A DNA stretch of 64,000 bases from Natrinema pallidum DSM 3751 (GCF_000337615.1 NZ_AOII01000042.1:18625-82624), one strand, 5' to 3'. Positions 33,090 to 42,328 are shown, numbered from the stretch's first letter. Numbers and translations: made by a program. The notes: generated from the sequence alone by a model not told the origin.

Positions 33090-33358
33090 ATTCCATGCGA
33101 AGGCGAATGATCTCAACCACTCATCAGCAATTTCTGCTTTGGTGTTACGAAAGCAGTTCGAAAATGATATAGTTCGTTGCTGAAATCGAGGCTGTGTCGA
33201 GAGCAAGCGTCTTGAAGCGGTGTTGCTCCATTGATGGGAAACACGGCGTCATCGACATCGTGTTTTTCACGTAGTTCAGCGAAGAATGTGTGAGCGAAGA
33301 CGTTTGTTCTCACTGGTTTAAGCTTTGTATAGAGCAAATCGCTTGTCTCAGGATCGAC
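33090..33358 (-). mobile_element. IS6-type transposase fragment, fused and deleted
   Basis: Two minus-strand pieces match the middle and end of haloarchaeal IS6-family DDE transposases. The first (33358-33182) reads VDPETSDLLYTKLKPVRTN, FFAELREKHDVDDAVF and GATPLQDACSRHSLDF; the second (33164-33090, another frame) reads FSNCFRNTKAEIADEW and RSFAFAWN. The stretch between them, which should hold the catalytic Glu region, is missing, and the second catalytic Asp reads Asn (VFPINGA). No inverted repeats are seen. The element is a remnant and cannot transpose. Confidence 0.75.
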
Positions 33359-33790
33359 GGTCTCGAGTTCGGTCAGCAGATGGGGCCGGCAGTTCGTTCG
33401 CTCTTCGGGAGTGGGTTCGCGATTGCTCGTCGGGTCGGTCGGGTCCACTGGAACGCATTTCACCGCGTTCGTGTAGTAGGCGTCGTCACCGTAGCCGATG
33501 TCGGCGACCAGCCGACGAATGCGCCGTCCGGAGTGGCGCGAGGTGTAGGCCTTGCCGGTCCAGTTCCCGCCCCGCCAGCGATCGGCGTCGGGGGTGCCGC
33601 GGCCAGGTGCCTCGCCGACGACCACGATGCTGGTGTCGAGGTCGCCGGTTCCCCACGAAATGCACTCCCGGGAGTCGGCAAGGGCTGAGCAACGGGTACA
33701 TCCGGGCTCGAGGACGTTGCGACTGGTCGGATAGGTTGGGTCGTCGGTGCCTGCGGAGTCGGGGTCGGTATCGGGAGCTGACGCGGGCAC
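33113..33790 (-). CDS. Chimeric ORF: N-terminal uracil-DNA glycosylase fused to transposase
   Basis: Residues 1-148 are the start of a family 4/5-type uracil-DNA glycosylase: CTRC (31-34) for the Fe-S cluster, the VVVGEAPGRGTPDADRW water-activating motif at 56-72 and YYTNAVKC near 105. From VDPE (145-148) the sequence becomes IS6-type transposase through residue 203, then 22 residues of out-of-frame transposase DNA. The glycosylase C-terminus with its HPS-type catalytic motif is absent. Both parents have a VDPE-like stretch at the joint. The product is very probably inactive as a glycosylase. Confidence 0.8.
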   Translation of the reverse strand: MPASAPDTDPDSAGTDDPTYPTSRNVLEPGCTRCSALADSRECISWGTGDLDTSIVVVGEAPGRGTPDADRWRGGNWTGKAYTSRHSGRRIRRLVADIGYGDDAYYTNAVKCVPVDPTDPTSNREPTPEERTNCRPHLLTELETVDPETSDLLYTKLKPVRTNVFAHTFFAELREKHDVDDAVFPINGATPLQDACSRHSLDFSNELYHFRTAFVTPKQKLLMSG

Positions 33791-33905
33791 GGTCGGAGAT
33801 ACGCTTCCAGCGGTTTAGCCCGGTCGATCCGAACATGTGAACAACGGTATCTTGTCACATTCGAGGGGACAAGTTTACGTTGGACGGGCGGCTAACGGTG
33901 TGCTA

Positions 33906-34136
33906 ATGACATCGATCGGCCCGGAACTACTCGCGGAATCACTCCAATTGGTCCTCTACGCTCTCATCGGGGGCGTGTTGACGGTCGGCGGCGTCCTCGT
34001 CGAACAGGCGAGCGTCCAGCACTACGGGTCCGGCGAGGCGATGATCGCGCTGTGGCTGGCCGCGCTCGGCGGCGTTATGCTCTATGCCGGCGCGTACGGA
34101 CTGGGCTACCAGAAGGTACTCTCGCAGTACGTCTGA
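33906..34136 (+). CDS. Small membrane protein
   Basis: A 76-residue protein from ATG 33906 (MTSIGPELLAESLQLVLYAL) has two hydrophobic segments, residues about 10-32 and 44-66, and ends GYQKVLSQYV. In-frame upstream sequence to 33837 is not protein-like. It is divergent from the glycosylase chimera. Similar short proteins are common in haloarchaea; the function is unknown. Confidence 0.6.
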   Translation: MTSIGPELLAESLQLVLYALIGGVLTVGGVLVEQASVQHYGSGEAMIALWLAALGGVMLYAGAYGLGYQKVLSQYV

Positions 34137-34332
34137 GCGCCGCAGGACTGGCTCGGTTTTCGAACTCTTATAGATGCTCGCCGTACCGTTCGCACACCGA
34201 ACGCACAGCCGTCGTGCGACGGGTGCGCTCGGCTGTCAGCGGTTCCGATAGCCCTTACCAGCGACCGGTGGCAACCATGCGGTGACCCGCAATATCGATT
34301 CCTCTTTACTGTCGGAGGCGATTAGGTGGGGT

Positions 34333-37300
34333 ATGAGCAGGTTCGGCGAGGTCGACGACCAGTACGACCCACACGAACTCGAGCAGCGGGTCTTCGAGTA
34401 CTGGGACGACGTCGATGCCTACGAGCAGACGGTCGAGCACCGATCGGACGGCGAGTCCTTCTTCTTCGTCGACGGTCCGCCGTACACGTCGGGGTCGGCG
34501 CACATGGGGACGACATGGAACAAATCGCTGAAGGACGTTTACCTCCGCTTTTTGCGAATGCAGGGGTACGACGTCACCGATCGGCCGGGCTACGACATGC
34601 ACGGGCTCCCGATCGAAACCCGTGTCGAGGAACGGCTGGGATTCGAAAATAAACAGGACATCGAGGAGTTCGGCGAGGAGAACTTCATCCAGGAGTGCAA
34701 GGACTACGCCGACGAGCAACTCGAGGGGCTTCAGGAGGACTTCCAGGACTTCGGCGTCTGGATGGACTGGGACGACCCCTACCGGACGGTCGAACCCGAG
34801 TACATGGAAGCTGCCTGGTGGGGGTTCTCGAAGGCGGCCGACCGCGGACTCGTCGAGAAGGGCCACCGCTCGATCTCGCAGTGTCCCCGGTGTGAGACCG
34901 CGATCGCGAACAACGAGGTCGAGTACGAGGACGTCGAGGACCCCTCGATCTACGTCAAATTCGATCTCGAGGATCGGGACGGGAAACTCGTCGTCTGGAC
35001 GACGACCCCGTGGACGGTCCCGGCGAACACCTTCGTCGCCGTCGACGAGGACGGTGACTACGTCGGCGTCCGGGCCGAGAGGGACGGCGAGGAGGAACTG
35101 CTGTACGTCGCCGAAGCGAAACACGAGGCGGTCCTGCGCGAGGGCCGCTACGATGACTACGAGGTCGTCGCGGAACACTCCGGCGAGGACCTGATCGGCT
35201 GGTCCTACGAGCACCCGCTCGCCGAGGAGGTGCCCGATCACGTCGACGCCGAGGGGACGTTCGAGGTCTACGCGGCCGACTACGTCGATACCGACGGCGA
35301 CGGCACCGGACTCGTCCACTCCGCGCCCGGCCACGGTGAAGTGGACTTCGAGCGCGGCCGCGAACTCGGATTCCCGATCTTCTGTCCGGTCGGCGGCGAC
35401 GGCGTCTACACCGAAGAGGCCGGCAAGTACGCGGGCCAGTTCGTCAAAGACGCCGATCCGGAGATCACGGCCGACCTCGAGGACAACGGCGCGTTGCTCG
35501 CCTCGGGGACGGTCCAGCACAGTTACGGTCACTGCTGGCGCTGTGACACGGGCATCCTCCAGATCGTCACCGACCAGTGGTTCATCACGATCACCGACGT
35601 CAAAGACGACCTCCTCGCGAACATCGAAGACAGCGAGTGGCACCCCGAGTGGGCGCGGGACAACCGCTTCCGTGATTTCGTCGAGGAGGCACCCGACTGG
35701 AACGTCTCCCGGCAGCGCTACTGGGGCATTCCGCTCCCGATCTGGACGCCCGAAGACCGGGACGACGACGAAGAGCGGCTCGTCATCAGCGACCGCGAGG
35801 AACTCGCGGACCGCGTCGATCAGGACATCGACCCGGACGCCGTCGACCTCCACAAGGACACGGTCGACGATCTGACGATCACCGAAGACGGGACCACCTA
35901 CACGCGCGTTCCGGACGTGTTCGACGTCTGGCTCGACTCCTCGGTCGCGTCGTGGGGCACCCTGAACTACCCCTCGGACGACAGCCGGTTCGACGACCTC
36001 TGGCCCGCCGACTTCATCCTCGAGGCTCACGACCAGACGCGGGGCTGGTTCTGGTCCCAGTTGGGGATGGGGACCGCGGCGCTCGGCGAGAGCCCGTATC
36101 AGGAGGTTCTGATGCACGGCCACGCGCTCATGCCCGACGGCCGCGCGATGAGCAAATCCAAGGACATCCTGATCGACCCCCACGAGGCGATCGATCGCCA
36201 CGGCCGGGACGTCATGCGGCTGTTCCTCCTCTCGAACAACCCGCAGGGCGAGGACATGCGCTTCGACTGGGACGGGATGCAGACGATGGAGAACCACCTC
36301 CGGACGCTCTGGAACGTCTTCCGGTTCCCGCTGCCGTACATGCGGTTGGACGAGTTCGACCCCACGGCGACGACGCTCGAGGAGGTCGACGCGGACCTCG
36401 AACTGATCGACGAGTGGGTCCTCGCCCGCTTGCAGTCCACGAAGGCCGAGATGACCGCGGCCTTCGAGGACCGCCGGCAGGATCGGGCGCTCGAGGCGCT
36501 GATCGAGTTCGTCGTCGAGGACGTCTCGCGGTTCTACGTGCAGGCGGTCCGCGAGCGCATGTGGGCCGAGGAGGACAGCGGCTCGAAGACGGCCGCCTAT
36601 GCGACGATCTATCGGGTCCTCCGGGAGGGCGTCGCCCTGCTTGCACCGTACGCGCCGTTCATCAGCGAGCAGATCTACGGCACGCTCACCGGCGACGACG
36701 GGTTCGATACCGTCCACATGGAGGACTGGCCCGCCGTCGACGAGTACTGGGAGGACGAGCAACTCGAGACAGACGTCGCGCTCCTGCGCGCGATCGAGGA
36801 GGCCGGCGCGAACGCCCGTCAGCAGGCCGGCCGCAAGCTTCGCTGGCCCGTTCCGCGCGTCGTCGTGGCCGCCGACGATCAGCGGGTCGTCGACGCCGTT
36901 TCCCGCCACACCGAACTGCTCGAGGACCGGCTCAACGCCCGCGAGATCGAACTCGTCTCGCCGGACGACCGCTGGGAGGAGCTGCAGTACAGCGCCGAGG
37001 CCGACATGAGCGAACTCGGTCCGGCGTTCGGCGACCGCGCCGGCCAGGTCATGACCGCGCTCAACGAGGCCCGCATCGACGAGCCGAGCCTCGACGCGAT
37101 CGAGGACGCCGTTTCGGATGTCCTCGAGGAGAGCGCGGAGCCACGCTCCGCGGAAGACGCGAGCGGCGATGAGCCGCGAGCGCGACAGGAGATCACCGAC
37201 GAGATGGTTTCCTTCGTGACCCAGACGCCGGACAGCGTCGCCGGCACCGCGTTTAGCACCGACGGCGACGACCGGGGCGTCGCCTACGTCGACGCCTCGC

Positions 37301-37590
37301 TGACCGACGACATCGAGAGCGAGGGCTACGCCCGCGAGGTCATCCGCCGCGTCCAGGAGATGCGCAAGGACCTCGAACTCGATGTCGAAGAGCGGATCGC
37401 ACTCGAGTTCGCGATCGACGACGATCGGATCGCCGATCTCGTCGACGAACGGGAGAGTCTGATCCGCGAGGAGGTTCGTGCCGACGAACGCCGGCCCGTC
37501 GAGGACGGCCACCGGAAGGAGTGGGATGTCGAGGACGTGTCGATGGAGATCGCGATCGAGCCGCTGGCGGCGGCGGAAGCATCGGACTAG
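34333..37590 (+). CDS. ileS: Isoleucyl-tRNA synthetase
   Basis: This class I synthetase (1085 residues) charges tRNA-Ile. The HIGH motif is HMGT at 57-60 after DGPPYTSGSA, the KMSKS loop is MSKSK at about 606-610, and the CP1 editing domain (about 185-400) and anticodon-binding domain (about 700 onward) are all present. Residues about 935-960 form an acidic, low-complexity insertion common in halophiles. The ATG at 34333 is chosen: it has G-rich SD-like sequence just upstream (AGGTGGGG). The frame is open to a GTG at 34282. It is a single-gene unit. Confidence 0.97.
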   Translation: MSRFGEVDDQYDPHELEQRVFEYWDDVDAYEQTVEHRSDGESFFFVDGPPYTSGSAHMGTTWNKSLKDVYLRFLRMQGYDVTDRPGYDMHGLPIETRVEERLGFENKQDIEEFGEENFIQECKDYADEQLEGLQEDFQDFGVWMDWDDPYRTVEPEYMEAAWWGFSKAADRGLVEKGHRSISQCPRCETAIANNEVEYEDVEDPSIYVKFDLEDRDGKLVVWTTTPWTVPANTFVAVDEDGDYVGVRAERDGEEELLYVAEAKHEAVLREGRYDDYEVVAEHSGEDLIGWSYEHPLAEEVPDHVDAEGTFEVYAADYVDTDGDGTGLVHSAPGHGEVDFERGRELGFPIFCPVGGDGVYTEEAGKYAGQFVKDADPEITADLEDNGALLASGTVQHSYGHCWRCDTGILQIVTDQWFITITDVKDDLLANIEDSEWHPEWARDNRFRDFVEEAPDWNVSRQRYWGIPLPIWTPEDRDDDEERLVISDREELADRVDQDIDPDAVDLHKDTVDDLTITEDGTTYTRVPDVFDVWLDSSVASWGTLNYPSDDSRFDDLWPADFILEAHDQTRGWFWSQLGMGTAALGESPYQEVLMHGHALMPDGRAMSKSKDILIDPHEAIDRHGRDVMRLFLLSNNPQGEDMRFDWDGMQTMENHLRTLWNVFRFPLPYMRLDEFDPTATTLEEVDADLELIDEWVLARLQSTKAEMTAAFEDRRQDRALEALIEFVVEDVSRFYVQAVRERMWAEEDSGSKTAAYATIYRVLREGVALLAPYAPFISEQIYGTLTGDDGFDTVHMEDWPAVDEYWEDEQLETDVALLRAIEEAGANARQQAGRKLRWPVPRVVVAADDQRVVDAVSRHTELLEDRLNAREIELVSPDDRWEELQYSAEADMSELGPAFGDRAGQVMTALNEARIDEPSLDAIEDAVSDVLEESAEPRSAEDASGDEPRARQEITDEMVSFVTQTPDSVAGTAFSTDGDDRGVAYVDASLTDDIESEGYAREVIRRVQEMRKDLELDVEERIALEFAIDDDRIADLVDERESLIREEVRADERRPVEDGHRKEWDVEDVSMEIAIEPLAAAEASD

Positions 37591-37868
37591 AGAGCCGCTG
37601 TCCGTCACCGCACACCCGTTCACGCGACGGCTGTGCGATCAGTGTGTCGATCGTTGCAGTTGGTATTATCGCGTCCCCCGAACGTCGCGAGAGCTGCAGC
37701 GGATGCGCACCCCTCGAACCTGAGCGGGGAACGGAGTGACCGTGAGCGGTGAGGCGGTTGTTTTCTGGCCGGAGTTGTGCGTAACCGGTCCCGACAGAAG
37801 GGAGTCACCCGAACGTGACAGTGACGCTGCCACAAACGTCTTGATCGCTGACTCACCAGAATCGAGTA

Positions 37869-39959
37869 GTGAACTCCCGTGTCGTCGGTCTCGCGGTCGT
37901 CGTCTTGCTCGTCGGAAGCCTGCCGGCCGGCGTCGGTGCCGGGGAGCCGTCCCGACCGGTCGACTCGCCGTCGGCAGCCAGCGTCGATATCGGACCCGCC
38001 GACGAGCCGCCCGCTTCGGTTGGGACGAGTGCCGGGTCGACGGCGAGCAGCGATACCGATAACGTCCTTTCCCGGACGACCGTCCTCCGCCACCGGCAGG
38101 ACGACCCCGACACCTTCGAGGTGGAGACGACGGTTCACGTCCCCGAGGCCGTGACGGCACTCGAGATCGAACTCGAACCGGGCGCGACCGTCGAGGAGAC
38201 TGCAGGACTCGAGCGGACGGACGAGCGGACGTTCGAGTGGGCCGGAGACGCCGCCGAGGCGACGATCCGGTACGCGATGCCGGCCGAGCGGCGGGGGAGC
38301 CAACAGCAGGGGGACGGCTCCGGAGAGGGGTACACGTTCGTCGATACCGGCGACTGGGGCGTGGTAGCGGTTCCGGACGTGTCGCTTTTCTACCGGCGAA
38401 CCGCGCCCGTCGGACTCGAGCGGACGGTCCGGGTCGACGGCCCGGGCGCGACCGGCGGTGATATCGCTTTCTTCGGCCCGGTAACGGTCCACGAGCGACC
38501 CGTCGACGGCGGGACGATCAGGCTGGCCGTCCCCGACGCTGCGACGCTCGAAGAGTCGCCGGACGCGGTACTGACCGCACTCGCGGACGCACGCGACCGC
38601 CTCACCGTCGGCGCACGGAGCGACGACGTATTCATGGTCGCGGTACCGAACGAGACCGACTGGGGCTCGAAGCGCGGGCTCCAGTACGGCGAGTCGGACG
38701 CGTGGGTCGTCGACAACGCCACGCTCGACGAGCGGAACCCGGTCTGGCTCCACGAATACGTCCACATCCGGCAGGATTTCGCCGACGGGACCGAGGTCGA
38801 CCCCGCGGTGGCGTGGGTTTCCGAGGGGCAGGCAGACTACTACGCCGGTCTGCTCGCCCTCGAGAGCGGCGCGACCGACTTCGGCGAGTTCCGATCGCTC
38901 CTCGAGCGCGGCGAGCGCGAGCCGTACGCCGGTGGCGTCCTCGCCGACCGGTCCACGTGGGACCACCCGGAGACCCACTACGCGAAGGGCACACTCGTCT
39001 ACGGTGAGATCGACCGCCGGCTGCGGCTCGCGACGGAGGGTGATCGGACGCTTGCGGACGTGTTCCGGTCGCTGAACGCCCAGGAGGAACCCGTGACCGA
39101 GGCGGCGTTCATGGACGCGCTCGAGGACGAAGGCGGACCGGCGGTCCGTACGGTCGCGGAGCGATACACGCGGACGGCGGAGACGCCCGAGATGTGGACC
39201 CGACGCGAACACGAGGCCGCCTTCGGCCGGTCGGCCGCGGTCTTCGAGCACGGACTGGGGTCCGGGCCGATCGACGTAGCCGATCGAGAGTGGCCGCGCT
39301 GGTCGGCGTCGGCAACCGGCGGTACCGACGGCGACGACCGCACGCTCATCGCGGTGCCGGCCGGCGAATCCGTGACGGTTCCGAGCGCGGCCGCCAACGT
39401 CGGCGAGCACGAGGGGACCTACGACGCGACGCTACAGGTCGACGGCCGCGTCGTCGATCACCGCCGGGGGACGCTCGCGCCCGGCGAGGATGCGACCCAC
39501 GCCCTCTCGTGGACGCCGTCCGAACCAGGTGAATACGATATCCGCGTCGGCTCGGGGCGGCTGACGGCGGTCGTCCGGTCGTCCTCGAGCGTGACCGTGA
39601 GGGAGCTGCAGGTCTCGCCCGACCGCATCGAACCCGGCGAGTCGGTGACGGCGACTGCGACGGTCGCGGCCGCCGGCGATCGGCCGGCCGCGGCTAGCCT
39701 CGCGTTCCGGACGGCCGACGGCGTCGCCGCGGAACGCGCGGTGGCGCTCCGGCCCGGCGAGACGACGACGGTCGACGCCACGCTCTGGTTCGACGAGGAC
39801 GGTCAGTACGAGGTCGCCGTTGGCGATCGAACGATGACGGTCGATGTCGGCGGCGACGCGTCGACACCAATGAGCGAGGAACTGCCCGGTTTCGGCGTGT
39901 CGGCGGCGCTGATAGCGATCGCACTCGTATTTGTCGGGGCGGGTCGTCGGCGCAGCTAA
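37869..39959 (+). CDS. Secreted HExxH metallopeptidase with PGF-CTERM anchor
   Basis: The 696-residue protein has a Sec signal peptide (about 1-24, AVVVLLVGSLPAGVGAG), a zinc site HEYVH at 295-299 with a likely third ligand Glu319 (WVSEGQADYY), giving a gluzincin-type arrangement, and a beta-sandwich region (about 480-650) with CARDB-like repeats. The C-terminus, ELPGFGVSAALIAIALVFVG then Arg-rich, is a PGF-CTERM signal cut by archaeosortase A, so the enzyme is lipid-anchored on the cell surface. The start is GTG 37869. The substrate is unknown. Confidence 0.85.
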   Translation: MNSRVVGLAVVVLLVGSLPAGVGAGEPSRPVDSPSAASVDIGPADEPPASVGTSAGSTASSDTDNVLSRTTVLRHRQDDPDTFEVETTVHVPEAVTALEIELEPGATVEETAGLERTDERTFEWAGDAAEATIRYAMPAERRGSQQQGDGSGEGYTFVDTGDWGVVAVPDVSLFYRRTAPVGLERTVRVDGPGATGGDIAFFGPVTVHERPVDGGTIRLAVPDAATLEESPDAVLTALADARDRLTVGARSDDVFMVAVPNETDWGSKRGLQYGESDAWVVDNATLDERNPVWLHEYVHIRQDFADGTEVDPAVAWVSEGQADYYAGLLALESGATDFGEFRSLLERGEREPYAGGVLADRSTWDHPETHYAKGTLVYGEIDRRLRLATEGDRTLADVFRSLNAQEEPVTEAAFMDALEDEGGPAVRTVAERYTRTAETPEMWTRREHEAAFGRSAAVFEHGLGSGPIDVADREWPRWSASATGGTDGDDRTLIAVPAGESVTVPSAAANVGEHEGTYDATLQVDGRVVDHRRGTLAPGEDATHALSWTPSEPGEYDIRVGSGRLTAVVRSSSSVTVRELQVSPDRIEPGESVTATATVAAAGDRPAAASLAFRTADGVAAERAVALRPGETTTVDATLWFDEDGQYEVAVGDRTMTVDVGGDASTPMSEELPGFGVSAALIAIALVFVGAGRRRS

Positions 39960-40067
39960 TCGAGTCCGTCCCGCTCCGGTCGCCGTGACACCTGCCCGAA
40001 CCGGCGTTCGAGAACTCCTGACCGACCGATCGCGTTCCGACGGTGGCGGCGAACGACCCCCTCGCGA

Positions 40068-40607
40068 TCACTCGAGGTCGACGCGGAACCGACAGGCGTC
40101 GGCTCCGTCGTCGACGCAGTCGGTTTTCGTGACGGTCGCGTCCGCGTCGAACGCGGCGACCACGCCCTCGAGAATGCCGTGGGCGAGCGCGCAGTATCGC
40201 TGGTCGCGGTGGGTGTCGTAGCTGACGATGGCGTGATCGGCCTCGGACGTACAGGAGAGTTCGGGAAGCGACGTGTCATCCGTGGCGGCCTCGATGTCGT
40301 TGTAGACGTCCTCGAGCCCGGCGAGCAGGTCGGGCAGCTCCCAGTCTCGGTTGATGTGGGCGCTGAACGTCGAGAGCAGTTTCGGGGCGAGCGTCGTCCC
40401 GAAGTCGCGCTCGATCGCCCGACGGTCCTGTGTCGCCATCGTCGAGAGCGTCTCGAGGATAGCGTCGATTTCCCCGTCGTCGTAGTGAGAAACGGGGAGG
40501 TAGAGCTTCGGCTCGAAGCCGGACTGCTCGACGATCGTATCCCAGGTACCGTCGTCGGTCCGTTCGACGACGTACTCCTTGAGGGTCTTGTGGACGATTC
40601 CGTGCAT
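40068..40607 (-). CDS. H-NOX (heme NO-binding) fold protein with Tyr in place of the proximal His
   Basis: The 179-residue protein starts MHGIVHKTLKEYVVERTDDG, a clear H-NOX N-terminus. A Y-x-T-x-R (YDTHR, 130-134) matches the Y-x-S-x-R heme-propionate motif, and the end has C164 and C172. The proximal heme ligand normally lies in an L-x-x-L-H helix; the equivalent helix here reads LEDVYNDI, placing Tyr102 where the His is expected. Either the heme is Tyr-ligated or the protein no longer binds NO in the usual way. It is monocistronic and not next to a kinase or cyclase. Confidence 0.75.
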   Translation of the reverse strand: MHGIVHKTLKEYVVERTDDGTWDTIVEQSGFEPKLYLPVSHYDDGEIDAILETLSTMATQDRRAIERDFGTTLAPKLLSTFSAHINRDWELPDLLAGLEDVYNDIEAATDDTSLPELSCTSEADHAIVSYDTHRDQRYCALAHGILEGVVAAFDADATVTKTDCVDDGADACRFRVDLE

Positions 40608-40710
40608 CTGAGAGTTCCGGTCGTTCTCCGTGACGGCTCGTGTGGCCGAGCCGCTCTCGTGCCACGCGCTAACAACTAGACCCGCGTCTGGGGGCTACTT
40701 AATCGTTTAC

Positions 40711-41568
40711 TTACAGGTGTGCCCCGAGCGTCGGTGCGACGGAGACGGTGTCGACGCCTCGCTCGATGGTATCGGTGCCGTATATCGCTTCGACGCCGGC
40801 TCGCGAGAGCTTCGTGACGGCGTTACGAGCCAGCAGGGGATGAACGCAGGTGACGAAGACTCGGCCGACGTCTCGCTTTTTAAGGACGGCAACGGCTTCG
40901 CTCATCGTCGACCCCGTCGCGATGATGTCGTCGACGACGACGACGTCGCGGCCGGCGACCTCGACATCGCTCGGCGAGATGTCGACTTCGGTTCCGGATC
41001 GGCGGGTCTTCTCGAAGTAGTCGGTCTCGCCCGCGCCGTAGGTATCCCGAACCGTTTCGGCGAGTTCGATAGCGCCCGCGTCGGGAGAAAGGAAAATCGG
41101 CTCCGCGAGGTCCTCGGGCAGGGGGGCGGCCAGTCGCCCGGCCGCGTCGACCGCCGTCGCCGTCGGCTCGAAGAAGTCACAGACCGCCCGCTCGTGAGGG
41201 TTGACGGTCAGTACCCGGTCCGTTCCGGTCGAAATCGCACGAGCGACTGCCCGCGCGGAGACGGGATGGCCCGGCTCGAAGGCCGCATCCTGCCGGCCGT
41301 AGCCCATGTAGGGCAGAACGGTGACGACCTCCTCGACGCCGGCCTCGCGGACGGCGTCCTGGAGTTGGAGCACCTCGAGATGGGCGTCGCTCGAGACGGT
41401 CGAGGCGACGATTACCGCCCGCTCCGGCTCGGCCTCGGCGACGCCGGGGACGGCGGCGAGCAGTTCACCGTCGGGAAAGCGGTCGTACTCGACGGCGGCG
41501 AGCGGTTCCTCGAGGTCGCGTGCGAGCGCCGCGGCCAGAGATTGCGACGCGGATCCGCTGATGATCAT
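40711..41568 (-). CDS. prs: Ribose-phosphate pyrophosphokinase
   Basis: This enzyme makes PRPP from ribose 5-phosphate and ATP for nucleotide, histidine and uracil salvage pathways. The 285-residue protein starts MIISGSASQSLAAALARDLE. It has the flexible-loop region VVTVLPYMGYGRQD near 83, the pyrophosphate/ribose loop VVVVDDIIATGSTM near 205 and the TVNPHERAVCDFF segment. The length fits archaeal class enzymes. A GGTTTAGC element about 22-30 bases upstream of the ATG at 41568 supports a leaderless start. It supplies Upp, HisA and HisI routes encoded in this window. Confidence 0.96.
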   Translation of the reverse strand: MIISGSASQSLAAALARDLEEPLAAVEYDRFPDGELLAAVPGVAEAEPERAVIVASTVSSDAHLEVLQLQDAVREAGVEEVVTVLPYMGYGRQDAAFEPGHPVSARAVARAISTGTDRVLTVNPHERAVCDFFEPTATAVDAAGRLAAPLPEDLAEPIFLSPDAGAIELAETVRDTYGAGETDYFEKTRRSGTEVDISPSDVEVAGRDVVVVDDIIATGSTMSEAVAVLKKRDVGRVFVTCVHPLLARNAVTKLSRAGVEAIYGTDTIERGVDTVSVAPTLGAHL

Positions 41569-41818
41569 AATCGGTGGGACAGCCCGGGGGCTAAACCAGT
41601 TTTCGTTCTCGATCGGCCCGTATTCGATCGGCAGACTCGGTGCAGCGCTCGACCGGTCCGCAATACCGAGGAACCGACAGCCGGTGCTCACCGTTTCGGG
41701 TGACCTTCCGCCGCGAAAACGCCCTTCGTAGCTTCACCTTGTGACGAGACGTACTTAAACCGCCCACGCGGGTTCGGGATGTATCGCCCCCGATCGGTGG
41801 CTCACCGCGGCGGATCGA

Positions 41819-42328
41819 TCACGCCGTGGCGTCGTCGACGGCCGCGTCGCCATCGCCACACGGGCCGCCGTCGGTGTCGCTCAGGATCTTCAGCCCGCCG
41901 TCGCGATCGACCAGTGCGAAGACGTTGACACAGCTCGAGTCGCCCAACTCTGCCGGGGTGACCTGGGTGGGTTCGCCCCCGTCCAGTCGGAACAGTACCC
42001 GGAAATCACCGGGTTCGGACGGCCAGTTTCGCTCGAGTTCCGCCCCGCTGTCGCCGGTCAGTTCGTGTGTCGACCAGTGTTCCGGTCCGTCGCCGAACTC
42101 GACGATCGCGTCGATGGTGTGCGTCTCGTCGTCCAAGTTCTCGAGCGAAATCGTCCCGAGGAGAGTCCCGTCGGTCCCGCTATCGGGGTCCGACGCCGCC
42201 GCGTCGCGGTCCGAGTTCCCGTCCTCGTTCCCGTCCCCGTCCCCATCACTGCCCATACAGCCGGCGACTGCGCCGGTAAGCGCGGTGCCGGTTGCGGCCA
42301 AGAGCCGCCGCCGTGGGTATCCCATCAT
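41819..42328 (-). CDS. Tat-exported lipoprotein, unknown
   Basis: The 169-residue protein has the twin-arginine signal YPRRRLLAATG and lipobox VAGC at Cys24. An Asp/Gly/Asn-rich linker (25-55) follows, then a compact domain with two cysteines near the end (DSSCVNVF and GGPCGDG) that could form a disulfide. It is probably anchored on the cell surface. Haloarchaea carry many similar orphan lipoproteins; no function can be assigned. Confidence 0.7.
   Translation of the reverse strand: MMGYPRRRLLAATGTALTGAVAGCMGSDGDGDGNEDGNSDRDAAASDPDSGTDGTLLGTISLENLDDETHTIDAIVEFGDGPEHWSTHELTGDSGAELERNWPSEPGDFRVLFRLDGGEPTQVTPAELGDSSCVNVFALVDRDGGLKILSDTDGGPCGDGDAAVDDATA

Noticed and set aside
34306-37623. A 1105-codon open frame opposite ileS on the minus strand
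   Set aside because: It mirrors the codon structure of ileS and has no family-like motifs. Long antisense frames are expected in high-GC halophile genes.
37620-39410. A 596-codon frame opposite the metallopeptidase
   Set aside because: Arg/Val-rich shadow sequence without a promoter; the plus-strand gene has signal peptide, zinc site and sorting signal.
41753-41818. TATA-like CTTAAAC with an ATG at 41779 at leaderless spacing on the plus strand
   Set aside because: The frame is an Arg-rich antisense of the lipoprotein gene end. The element more likely belongs to chance AT content.
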